From Symbiodinium natans (taxonomy: Eukaryota > Sar > Dinophyceae > Suessiales > Symbiodiniaceae): a stretch of DNA of 64,000 nt. A model generated the notes under the pieces. The model had not been told where the DNA came from. It made no database searches and saw only the letters and a program-made list of their open reading frames with translations. The stretch is taken from contig CAJNDS010002252.1 of the NCBI GenBank assembly GCA_905221605.1, positions 173,501 through 237,500 of the forward strand, written 5' to 3'. Shown one piece after another: positions 41,101 to 53,900 of this stretch. The first letter of the stretch is position 1. Every line of letters begins with the position of its first letter. The translations under genes and the position numbers were made by a program.

Positions 41101-44100
41101 AGAACCCTAATCCCTCAAGAACCTTCACTCCAGGTTTTGAGCCTCTGTGGGTCTCGTCTTTACGGTAGTTTTTTGGGGTGGTGGGGGTGGTGGTGGGGTG
41201 GGGTTTGCCACGGAGCCCTTCCCCGAACCGCCAACGTTTGCATTGTGCGGTGGCCGACCCCCCCTCCCTGCCCCCCCCCCCCCCTCCCCCCCTCTCCCCC
41301 CCCACCCCCTTCCCCCCCCCCCCCCCCCTCCCCCCCCTCCCCCCCCTCCCCCCCCCCCTAAACCCTAAACCCTAGACGCTAAACCCTAAACCCTAAACCC
41401 TGAACCCTAAACCCTAAACCCCCCAAGCCAAGGACCGCCCTCACGAAGGTGAGGCAGCCCGTGGTGTCATCGCAGGAGGAGTTCGCCATGGTCCTCGAGG
41501 ATGGCTCCGTGAGGACAGCACCCCCCCCAAAGAAGGGTTTAGGGTTTAGGGTTTAGGGTTTAGGGTTTAGGGTTTAGGGTTTAGGGTTTAGGGTTTAGGG
41601 TTTAGGGTTTAGGGTTTAGGGTGACGCCTTTAGGGCCTAATCGTCGGGATGTAAAGGGGCTACCCGGCGCAACCTCGACACCTGAAGTCCTGGATTGTTG
41701 TAGAGCTCCCACCTTCTCTTTAACATGCAGGTAAGGCAGACCTCACCCCAGCTTCCTGCGAAAGGACCTGGGGTCAACCCCACTACTTCTTCAGCGACCT
41801 CACCCCAGTGCAGGGGAAGCTCAAGAATGTGCAGCAGAGTCTGGGCTTTTATTGGGGATGCGGGTCGAGGGCACTCAATGTCGCCCAGGGGAGGGCAGGC
41901 TTGTAGAAGGTTTAAACCCTAAACCCTAAATGCGCATCTAGATCTTGGACCAATCTGCGCCCCTCAAGGGCACAGATTGGGATGTTCCCCCTTATATAAA
42001 CAGTCCTTAATTGGGATTGTCATCAGGGGGCCTAAACCCCAAGCGCCCAAACCCTTAAAAGCCCTAACCCATAACCCTTATCCCAAAACCCCCTCCCCCC
42101 CTCCCCCCCCCACCCAAGCAAACCTTAAACCCCTACACCCAAACAGCTTAAAGCCCTAAGCCTTAAACTTAACCCCCAAACCCACAGCCCTAAACCCAAA
42201 GCCCTCAACCCCACAACCCCCAAAAAAGCCTTATTCCCGAGCCTTAAACCCTCAACCCGCAAAATCCCTAAACCCCAACCCCTATATAACTGGGGGCGAT
42301 GAGCCCCGAAGCCCTAAACCATAAGCCCCAAACCCCAAACCCTAAACCCTAAACCCCCAATCTAAACCCTACTGTAACACAACCCTAAACCCTAAACCCC
42401 AACCCTAAACCCTAAACCCTAAACCCTAAATCCTAAACCCTAAACCCTAAACCCTAAACCCTCAACCCTAAACCCTAAACCCTCAGGATTGCGGCGTCCA
42501 AGTCCGCCTTTGCCGCCCTCTTGGGAGATGGCTCTGTGGCGACCCGGAGTCTCTGAAGTTTAGGGTTTAGGGTTTAGGGTTTAGGGTTTAGGGTTTAGGG
42601 TTTAGGGTTTAGGGTTTAGGGTTTAGGGTCTAGGGTTTGGGGTTTGGGGTTTAGGGTCTAGGGTTCGGGGTTTTGGGGTTTGGGGTTTGGGGTTTAGGGT
42701 TTAGGGTTTGGGGGTTTAGGGTATAGGGTTCGGGGTTTTGAGGTTTGGGGTTTAGGGATTTTGGGTTTAGGGTTTGGGGTTCAGGGTTTGGAGTTTAGGG
42801 TTCAGGGTTTGGGGTTCAGGGTTTGGGTTGTGGGTTCGGGGCTTAGGGCTTAGAGTTTGGTTTAGGGTTTGGGGTTTGGGCTGATAGAAATTAGCCTACA
42901 AAATGGGGTTTTCCAAGCTGACGGGAGCTGTCTCGGACGCGCAAACATCAGAGCCGAAGACTACGTCCTGTTGAGCTCGCAGCACCATGTCGTGCGCCCT
43001 TTCCGCGGCCGATGGAAACTCTAAACCCCAAACCCTAAACCCTAAACCCCAAACCCCGAACCCTAAACCCTAAACCCTAAACCCTAAATCCTAAACCCTA
43101 AACCCTAAACCCTAAACCCTAAACCCTCTTTATGCCGAGGTGACCTGGGGTAGCCCGGACCGCGGTGGCGACAGCGCCGCCGTCCAGGAGCAACTCCAAG
43201 AGGTTGCGCAGCTACAGGCAGGCTGCTGGGGAGTTTAGGGTTTAGGGTTTAGGGTTTAGGGTTTAGGGTTTAGGGTTTAGGGTTTAGGGTTTTAGGGTTT
43301 TAGGGTTTGGGGTTTAGGGTTTAGGGTTTGGGGTTTAGGGTTAAGGAGGGAGACATTTCGGCTTTAGCATTGAGGGCCTTCGTTGGGCTGAGGGTCAGCT
43401 ATTCTCGGATGTGGCCTGAGACGTGTTTGACAGGGCGGATCAAGCCCTAAACCCTTGCACATGCACTGACACCTGACATGCGACTGGCTCCCAATGAAAG
43501 CCTAACTTAACCAGCTCAATCTTAGTTATTTCCGATTAACACTAAACTTACTGGTCCTAAGTATGCATTCTTTTCAATTAATTACCACATTGAATCCCTT
43601 TTTCCCTCTTTCCCTACCAAATCCCCAAACCCCTAAACCCTAAACCCTTAGCCCTAAACCCCTAAACCCCAAACCTTAAACCCTAAACCCGAAAGAAGGC
43701 CAACAAGTGGGCCTTCGCCGCGCTCCGAAGCGACAAAACCGTCGTGACGTGGGGCGATCCGGAGAAAGGAGGAGAGGGGTCTGCAACACGATAGGGTTTA
43801 GGGTTTAGGGAGGTTCATAGGGTGTTGGAAGTAGAGCTAAAAACCCGCCAAAAAAGGGTCAGAAGTTGTTACCCTACTTATCACCCGTACTCCAGGTAAG
43901 TCCTAAACCCTACTGCCCGTGTTCTCGCCTTGTAACGCCCCCAGCCCTCTGCACGTGTCTACAAGCCGCAGCCTTAATCCTGGATCACCCTAAGCCCTGA
44001 CCCGCAAGCCCGCGGCCCCTGAACCGTAAATCCTAAATTCTACTTGGAGGTTCTTGGGAGCTTGTAAAATGTAGAGTGAGAAGTGCCTTACATCGGGGTT

Positions 44101-44652
44101 AGAAGTATATATAGTTTCCATTCACTTGTAACCCTACGTTTAACTACCCATTATGACCTCCAAGTAAACCCAGAAGAGGAGACAGCAGGGCAGTGCGTGG
44201 CCAGTTGGCTGATGTGCAGCAGCTCGCAGTCGGCATGGAGGGCTGTGGACATCGGGCGTTGATCTTTTTTTTCTTTAACGGGGTTCTGGGTTCAGGTTTA
44301 TTGCTGTGGGTTGTGGAGTTTGAGGGGTCTTCAGGCTTCTTGCGGTTTTGCGGTGTAGGGATTCGGGTTGCGTGTCCAGGGCTTTTGCGATTTTATTTGT
44401 TGAGGGGGAAGTGGTGAGGGGGCCCGACAGCCAGGTTGCTATAGCAACCCTACTAAACCCCAAAAGGCCCCAACAAACACCCAGAAGCCCCCAAAACACC
44501 CTGTGCAAGGGGTGCCCCTAGACCCTAAGCCCTAAGCCCTAAACCCTAAAACCCTAAAACCCTAAAGCCCTAAAGCCCTAAAGCCCTAAAACCCTAAAAC
44601 CCTAAAACGCTGAAACCCTGAAACCTAACCCTTCCCCCCCTACCCCTCCCCG

Positions 44653-44692
<40 letters not shown>

Positions 44693-47600
44693 ACCCCGAA
44701 AAAAAGAAGAAAAAGACGAAGCCCCCTGAGATCCCTCCAGCCTCGAGCCCCAGAGGCTCTACTCCACGCGCGTCGCCTTTGCGGCCCTGCTAGGCGATGG
44801 CACGGTGGTGGTGGGGAGCCCAGTTTAGGGTTTAGGGTTTAGGGTTTAGGGTTTAGGGTTTAGGGTTTAGGGTTTAGGGTTTAGCGTTTCGGGCTTTAGG
44901 GTTTGAGGGTGGCTTGTTAGGGCTCTTTGGGGTGGTTTGGGGGGCTTTAGGGGGTTTCTGGGGGTTGTTTTAGGGGGATGCTTTGGGTTCACAGCTCCAC
45001 CTAGCATCCTCAACTACTCACTGCACGAACACCCAACATGGCTTAGGTTGTCGGGCCTAGGGGGCTAAGCCCTAAACCCAAATGAAACCCTAAACCCTCC
45101 GGTATTCAAAGCTGTGCGAAGACGACGGGAGACGTTTGTGTAGTTTTGACTCAAGCAAGTTACGGGCAGCAGAGACCCCAAAACCCGCCACCCCCCCCCC
45201 CCCCCCCCCCCCCCCGCAACCAGCCCGCCAAACTCTCGAAACACCCGAGAAACCCCTAAACCCTAAACTACAGCCGCAAGCCTCCTAAACGCCCAAAACC
45301 CCCTCATCACCCGAAACCCTTCCCCTAAACCCTAAACCCTAAACCCTAAACCCTAAACCCTAAACCCTAAACCCTAAACCCTAAACCCTAAACCCTAAAC
45401 CCTAAACCCCCCTAGACCCCGAAACCCCTAAACCCCCACAACCCTCGCAACCTCAGCCACAAACATCCTCAAGGCCTGGGGCGATCCGGAGCGAGGAGGG
45501 GCCCCGTGTCCAGCGTCTCGAATGCAGCTCATGGTATAGGGTTTAGGGTATAGGGTTTAGGGTTTTGGGTTTAGGGTTTAGGGTTTAGTGTTTAGGGTTT
45601 AGGGTTGAGGGCTTACGGGTTTTAGGGTTGTAGGGTTTAGGGTTTCGGGTTGTAGGGTAGTCAGTCTTGCACAAAGCCCAAGAAACCCTAAACCCGAAAA
45701 CTCTGAGCCCCCACACAAACCCACAGTGAAGGTAAAGGCACTAAAACACCACACCGAAGAGCAACCCTATATCCTATGAGGGCCGAAAACTCTTCCGAAG
45801 GAACGCCCCAAAGCCTTGTGTGAACTCAAAAGCGTTCGAACCCTCAGCCATTTCATCCTTTTTATCCCGAGAAGCAGAAAACTCTAAGCCCCCATGCAGG
45901 CCCCCCCCCCTCCCCGGCCCTATCTGCCCGTGATCACTCGGGTTTAGGGTTTAGGGGTCAGGGTTTAGGGTTTAGGGTTCCCCTAGGGTTTAGGGCCAGG
46001 GCAAACGGCTAGCTGGGGGGAGCCATAGCCCAGCCAAGGTCCAACATCCCCCGAAAATCTCCGTGCAATCAGAGCATGAACTACTTAAAACACCCATTCG
46101 AATTAACAAACTAGGCCCATACATTAGGCCGGCTGATGGTTATTTTTTCGTATTTTTATTGGTTTTGTTTTCGTGCCTTTACGGTTTAGGTGAGAACCGA
46201 AACCCTAAACCCTAAACCCTAGACCCTAAGCCCTAAACCCTAAACCCTAAACCCTAAGCCCTAAACCCTAAACCCTAAACCCTAAACCCTAAACCCTAAA
46301 CCCTAAACCCTAAACCCTAAACCCTAAACCCTAACCCTAAACCCTAAACCCTAAACCCTAAACCCTAAACCCTAACCCTAAACCCTAAACCCTAAACCCA
46401 GAACCCAGAACCCAAAACCCTAAACCCTAAACCCTAACCCTAAACCTTCAACCCTAAACCCTCAACCCTAAACCGTACCCTAAACCATGAACAACACAAA
46501 AGCAAAACAAAAAACAGAAAAAACACGAAAAAAGACCTGGACCCGTCAATTAGGCCCTCGTCCCCTGGGCTTTAGGCACAGGATCCCTTATCAGTTCTCA
46601 ACTTTTTATTCCTACTTTTTCTTGTGGGCCCTAGCCAAGCCCAAACCCGTCGGCCGTTGTGACCGCAAGGGTTTTGCATGGTTTTGCACATGTCCGTGTG
46701 GAGATCACGACATGGTTGAACTTAACACCATGCATCTTTGCATGTTCTGCGTTAGCAGGACTGGGACTGATGAAGAGGTGTAGGCTACGGTGTAGGACTA
46801 CGCGTGTTTTTTGCAGCTTTTTGCCCACAGTATCAGGAACGCTCCAGCAGGTGTGTGGGGTAAATGGCACGAGGAGGAGCAGGAGGAACGAACGGTATTT
46901 TGTTTCAGGCGCGTTGGTTGGAGTCTCTTGCGAGCTGGGACACTGCCTACGTGTCTTCCTACACCTCCTGCTAATGCAGGATACGCACACAAAAAACACT
47001 CGGTCTTGAGCACAACCATGCTGTCATGTCCGTGTTTGTACGACCGGACGTCGTTGCTGCAATCGCCCTAAATCCTGAACCCCTAGACCCCCCTCCCAAC
47101 CCCATAAATACCATCGCGGTCGCCATGAAACGCAAGCAACCCCAAACAGCTCCACCCTGAGGCTCCTATAGCAAGCCTCCCTAAGCCCCAAACCGTAAAT
47201 CCTAAACCCTAAACCCCGAGAAACCCTGTCATCAATCCTGTAAACACTAGAAACCGTGCAAACCCTATAAACCTCATGAACCCTAAACACCCCGTAACCT
47301 TAAACCCCCAAACCTAACCCTAAACCCCAAACCTTAAACCCTAAACCCTAACCCTCCCTCCCAATCCTAAACCCCAACCCTACACCTAAAGCATGAACCA
47401 TAGACCCTTAACCCTATCAGCCCTAAATTCCAAAACCCTAAACCCTGCAAACCCTTAGTAAAAACAAACCCCAAGCCCTAAAACCCCACAAAGCCCTAGA
47501 AACCCTAAAAACCCTAAACCCCAAACCCTCACACCCTATAAACCCGATAAACTCGAAACCCTAAACCCTAAACCCTAAACCCTAAACCCTAAACCCTAAA

Positions 47601-47919
47601 CCCTAAACCCTAAACCCTAAACCCTAAACCCTAAACCCTAAACCCTAAACCCTAAACCCTAAACCCTAGCCCTAAGCTCTATAAACCCTAAACCCCAAAC
47701 CCCAAACCCCAAACCCTAAACCCTAAACCCTAAACCCGATAAACTCGAAACCCTACGCCACTCCTGGAGCCTCCTGGCACCGAGGCCCTGGGACGTGTGC
47801 AGGGACTCCAGGCTCAGCAAGTGGCCCCCCCGAAATCATCCTAAACCCTAAACCCTAAACCCTAAACCCTAAACCCTAAACCCTAAACCCTAAACCCTAT
47901 AAACCCTAAACTATAAACC

Positions 47920-47958
<39 letters not shown>

Positions 47959-50900
47959 ACCCTAAACCCTAAACCCTAAACCCTAAACCCTATACCCTAA
48001 ACCCTAGCCCTAAACCCTATAAACCCCAAACCCTAAACCCTAAACCCTGAATCCCAAACCCTAAACCCTAAAGCACCGGGGAAAGTTTGAGGGAACGGTG
48101 GTTCAGTCCACTCCTAGGCTGGGGCTTCAGAGTGTCAGGGCTTTAGGCCTTTGGGGCTGTTAAGGGTTTTGGGACCCTAAACCCTAAACCCTAAACCCTA
48201 AACCCTAAACCCCTAAACCCCTAAACCCCTAACCCCTAAACCCTAAACCCTAAACCCTAAACCCTACTTGGGGCTTGAGGAGCTCTTGGGGTTTCGAGGC
48301 TTTGGGAGGGCGTTGAGGGTTTCAGGGCTTCAGGGCTCTGGGGCTTGAGGATGTTGGGGCTTCAGGGGTTTTAGTGTTTAGGTTCAGGGTTTACGGTTTC
48401 GGGTTTAGGGTTTCGGTTCAGGGTTTACGGTGTAGGGTTTTGGGGTTTAGGGTTAGCGTTTAGGTTCAGGGTTTCGGGTTTAGGGTTTTGGGGTTTAGGG
48501 TTTAGGGTTTAGGGTTCAGGGTTTAGGGTTTAGGGTGTAGGGTTTGGGGTTTGGGGGTTTAGGGTTCAGGGCTCAGGGTTTAGGGTTTAGGGTTCAGGGT
48601 GCGGGGGGAGATCAGGGAGGTGCCTAATGCTCTACTTGGGGCCGAGAGCCCTGCGTTGAAGCCTTCTTTTCTGAAAGCCCTTCACTTGGGATGTTCCCCC
48701 CTACACTTTCCGTCTTTTTGTTTTTGGATTTTGGGGTTTTGGGGTTTTGGGGTTTTGGTGTTGTTTTTTTTTTTTTTTTGGGGGGGGGGGGGGGTTTGGG
48801 GTTTTAGGTTGGGATGTTCCCCTTATACAAACAGTCCTTAATGGGGACTCTAGTAGCGGGTACTAGAGGTCCGACTAAGGACTGTTTTAGTATAAAGGGT
48901 GAACATCCCAGGCCTGCACCCTAAACCCTAAACCCTAAACCCTAAACCCTAAACCCTCAACCCCTGTAGGCCACTGACTATGCCTTTGCCGCGCTTCTGG
49001 CAGATGGCTCGGTGGTGTCCTGGGGACACCGGGACCACGGTGCCTAAGAGCTGAATTTGGGGGGTTTAGGGTTTAGGGTTTAGGGTTTAGGGTTTAGGGT
49101 TTAGGGTTTAGGGTTTAGGGTTTAGGGGCTTCACCGGTTCAGACTTCCGGGTATTTCTTACTAGGTACCCTATATTATCCCTTACAGGGTATATGTAAGA
49201 TACCCTATATAATTCCTTAAAGGGTATATGTAGGGAGGATATAGGGTACCTCATGCCCTCATTCCCTACTAGGGTATATGTAAGATTTGAAAGGCATGCG
49301 TGGTGGTGTGCTCCCCGCCGACAGGCGGGGTTAGTTTAGGCCATGGTGGGGGTTGGGTTCAAGGGACTAAGACTCGCACCCCCCAAGGTTGTACCCCTAA
49401 CGGTTCCCCTGAATATGCTCCTAATATGGCCCTTACACTACCTTAAGGATCTTTTCTGCCATTTGGCAAACAAGCTCGTCCTGGTATCAAGCTGATGCCG
49501 TTGTCTTCTGTCAAGTATGTTCGGTTGAGGAACACTACTATTTGTTAAGAACCCCCCCCCCAAAAAAAAAAAGAATTAAAAATGAATAATAAATCAAGAA
49601 TAATTTTCCTATATTGCCCTTTAAGGAAGAATCTTTCTTACTTGTTGGGGGTTCTTGAGCAACTAGTAGAGCATGCATGTGTCCTTTTTCCTTCTTTGTT
49701 TGGTCTTAAGCTGGCGCGTGTGGTGACCGCTCAAACCCAAACATCCGGGCTTCCAGGGCCTCCACATCTCCGGAGCTTTTGTATATCATTCTTCCTAGCT
49801 CTTATAATCTTCTTTTGTAAGCTCTAAACCCTGAACCCTATATAAGCCCTTGTTGTTGCGGAGCAGTTTCCCAAACGTTGACCGCGGGAAAGCTGAGGTG
49901 GCGACAGCAGCGCAGCCACTTGCTTGCACATGGGTTTAGGGTTTAGGGTTTTGGTTTAGGGTGCAGGGCACCTTAAACAGGACCCCTCGCAAGGGACCCT
50001 CCTTTTGAGAACTACCCGCATCGTTCGTTTTTGTTTTTGTTCCTCTTTCCTTTCTTTCCGGAGCTTCCTCAGAAATGGGCGGCATGGGGAGCATCCCGTG
50101 GCATCATAGCGTCCCATCGTTCAAGGGATTAAGGCTCGTACCCTAAGCTTGTACCCTAACCCCTTAATCTACTTCTAATCTGGCCCTTATATTCCCTGAG
50201 GGATCCTTAAGAAGGGACCCCAGAACCCAAGGGTACAACCTTAAGGGTCCAAGGTAGAACCCCTAGAATCATGGTCCACTTGGTAGCCCTTTGCCCTTTG
50301 TTGGGGGGGGTTCTGGTTTCCCTTATAAAGGAACGCGCCCCAACAAGGGTGGAAATTAGAATATGGCTGCTGGGCTGCCAAGTCCATGTATTCGCAAAAA
50401 GTTCTCCACTTACAAAGTATGACGGTGACTCGGGATCGGGATGTTCCTCCGTCTACTAACAGTCCTTATTCGGGATTCTAGTACACCCTACTCTACTACC
50501 GATTAAGGACTGCTAGAAAAAAACAGGGAGAACTTCCCAAATGATGCCATAAGTGGCTCGCCCTGTGTTTCCTGGCGAACCGATTGGCGGGAGTCACGTA
50601 CCCCATGCATCGAAGGAAGACTCTGCTCTTGGCAAGAACTTTCGGAGCTTTCTTCCAGCGGCAGTTGGTAAACACCCAATGGTCTGCCCTACTAAAGACC
50701 GAAAGCCTAGGCCTAAACCCGAAGCCCTGAAACCTCGACTCTGAACCCTGAGCCAAAACCGAAGCCCTGTGAAAATCGAAAAAAAGACCTCCCTTCAAGA
50801 CCAGGGCCACACGCCCTGCTCAAGCTTAAGCTCCAAAGCATCCCAGCCCCCCCCCCGCCCCCACCCCCCCCTAAAGTCTCATTCCCAAAGTCCTAAACCC

Positions 50901-53900
50901 TAAACCCTAAACTCCAAACCCCCGAAACCCGAAACCCCCGAAACCCCAACTCCTAAACCCCAAACCCTAAACCCCAAACCCCAAACCCTAAACCCTAAAC
51001 CACAAACCCTAAACCCCAACCCCCAAACCCCCGAAACCCCAACCCCTAAACCCCAAATCCTAAACCCCAAACCCCAAGCCTAAACCCTAAACCCCAAACC
51101 CCAACCCTAAACCCTAAACCCTAAACCCTAAACCCTAAACCCTAAACCCTAAACCCTAAACCCTAAACCCTAAACCCTAAACCCTAAACCCACCCCGAAG
51201 GTTCAGGACCAGCTCACGGACGTGAAGTTGCTTCGCTCCTCCGACTCGGCCTTCGCCGCCTTGCGAGGCGCCTTTTTGTTTCTTTTTTTCGGAGGGGGAA
51301 GTAGGGTTTAGGGTTTGGGGTTTAGGGGTTTAGGGGTTTGGGGTTTAGGGTTTAGGGTTTAGGGGTTTGGGTTTTTGGGTTTGGGGTTTAGGGTTTAGGG
51401 GTTTGGGTTTAGGGTTTAGGGTTTAGGGTTTAGGGTTTAGGGTTTAGGGTTTAGGGTTTAGGGTTTAGGGTTTAGGGTTTAGGGGTTTAGGGGTTTGGGG
51501 TTTAGGGTTTAGGGTTCAGGGTTCAGGGTTTTGGGGTTCAGGGTTTAGGGTTGAGGGTTTGGGGTTCAGGGCTTCGGCTTTCGGCTTTCGGTGCTATAGA
51601 GTCCATGAGTCGGACGCAGCGTACTATACACATGCTACCAAGAAGAGCCTACGAGCTACTGAATTAGATATGCAACGCAGCGCTAGCCTCCAGCCAGCGT
51701 GCGACCGCAGGAGAGTGCCACCCTTTGCTAAGTCGCTCCGCGAACACAGCCGAATCAACGATTTCGTTAGCGATCTCCTCCAGAGGCCTAGCTAACGGAA
51801 GCAGCGGTCCAGACAACCGAACTGCAGGGAGGGACTGACACAGCTCCGAGTCCTTAAGAGGCACAAAATCAGTCGACCTAAAGTCATGCTCGACCATACG
51901 AGTCAGGCAGACTGTGCTGTCGTGCTGTAAGTGCCTGCAAAGGCGGCGATTGGTCCAAAATTGGGTAAGGCACACAGGGCAGGCGGTCCCTGCGGCATAT
52001 TCCGATGCCTGGCAACGCAGACGGTGCTGTGCAAACAAGTGCGCAGACAAAGTTTGCTTGGTCGGGAACCGCCGTGAGCATTGCGCAATGGGCCTTCCTC
52101 CTCGCTCTTTTGCCAGAGCGGCTCGTGCGTGCCCTTGTCTACGCCGCGCAAGGCCTTTTTGACTGCAGAACGTATCGCCACTGGCTGCTCAACAGCCCAA
52201 CGGAGTGCGCCATTGGGGAAGTCCTCAGTCGCCCAGGCAGGAACACGCGCGTTCAGCGCCAGCCAGTCGAGGTCCTGTCGCAGGAGGCTCAGCCACGCCA
52301 CGTCGCCAAAGGCAAGGTCGGCCCGCATCAATGCGTAGAGGGTGTGGTGTCCTGGGACGATGCGACTGAAATGTAGCAAGCGCTGTCCACGCAGGAACGC
52401 AACAGGTGATGGGCAGCCAAAATGGCGGCAGACCGCGACTTCTCCTGGGAGTGACGGTTTGCCAGTCCAGCGGTCATCCCTGCCCAGTAGTCGATGCAGG
52501 GTGGTGTACCCTTTCCTCCATGCATCACGTTCATGGAGGGTCATGGGCCCCCATGTCGCGGAGGTGCAACAGGCCGCCGTTAGTGCAAGGGACTGCAGAC
52601 AAAGCTTCCGCGACTCCAAAGGAATCAGGGGGCTTCGGAGGAAGGGGCGCGCAAGGGGCTTGATTTGGCGCAATCCGGAGGCAATATGCTGGACGACATC
52701 CGCGAGGACGCTTGGTCTGTCCTCTATGCGACCGCCAAGATGCAAGTAGGAACGGACACAGCCCACCGTGATTTGCCTCTGCTCCTTGTCCAGGAAGCGC
52801 AGGGTGCCCCCTTCCCGCACGTGTATACGCCGACGCAGGGCTGGCGCGCCTTTGCCACGGAAAGACAGCAAGAGCTCTGTCTTCCCCTTGGAGTAATTCG
52901 GCTGCATGCCTCTTGTCAAGAAGCACTCGTGCACTACGGTCAGTACCGACCTGATCTTTGGCAGCAGCGCACTGGCGGATCCGTCAGCGAACAACATCGC
53001 TGTGTCGTCCGCCCAGACGGGCGATAACAGCATGTTGTCCAACCCTGCGCGGCTCTGTAACGGATCTTCGGTCAGCCCTTCTTGTCTTAGCCGACATTGC
53101 ACGTTGCGTAAAAAATCCGCTTGTACAAGCGCGAAAAGTAAATCGGCTATGGCATCGCCGGGTCTGGTTCCAGCACCTGTGGCGATGGTCCCAGGCGCGC
53201 CTCTCATTTGAAAGAACGTGCCTGACAAGAACTCGCGCACGAGGCGCGATGTATGTGGCGGTGCTTGCTGGAGGAGATTGGCTTGGTGCAGCCAGCCACA
53301 CACTTCATGCACCGCGTCGGGGGCTACCTGCAACCTGGCCAGCAAGGTGCACAGGGCTGCATCATCCTCTGGGCCGCTTTCCCACAGGGATTGCCGCAGC
53401 ACTCTATAGTATGCCGACGCGACATCCAGGAAGAGCACTGCGGAGGATGTTTGGGCATGTGCAGCGAGCGAGACGTAGGTACGTACCACATGGTGGGCCG
53501 CCTGGAGGAGGGATCCTGGGATCCCTCCTTGCATGAGATCATTCTCTGGCAGGGCTGCGACAAGCTCACGTCGGACGCCCTTTCTCAGCTGCTTGCCAGG
53601 GCCATCCATGAGCGCGATGGCCCTGAAATTATGCACGCAGGTCATGGCACCCTTCCCCTTGAACATGGCGATGAGGGCTGTGGATTTGAACTGGATGGGT
53701 TCGCACAATCGGACATGTGCTTTGAGGAAAATGGGGTAAAAGGCCCGCGCTGCTGCAGGAACATCGAGCTTCCAGATCCATTCCGGAATGGCATTCGGCC
53801 CCGGCGCTTTCCCGTTTTTGGCACTCCGGAGAGATCTTTCGAGCTCAAAGAGGGACGGAAGGTCTTGCAGTCGAAATGTCCCCGGTGGTCGAGGGTTCTG

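Noticed and set aside
41002-41375. Proline-rich ORFs near 41.2 kb
   Set aside because: They translate a C-rich tract and lack splice or family support.
12000-51000. A CRISPR array, because of many short unique segments between repeats
   Set aside because: The repeats are 7-bp telomeric units of variable number, the segments are unequal and protein-coding in character, and the genome is eukaryotic.
11640-51570. A true chromosome end (telomere)
   Set aside because: Arrays occur in both orientations dozens of times with exons between them, and unique DNA continues to the window edge.
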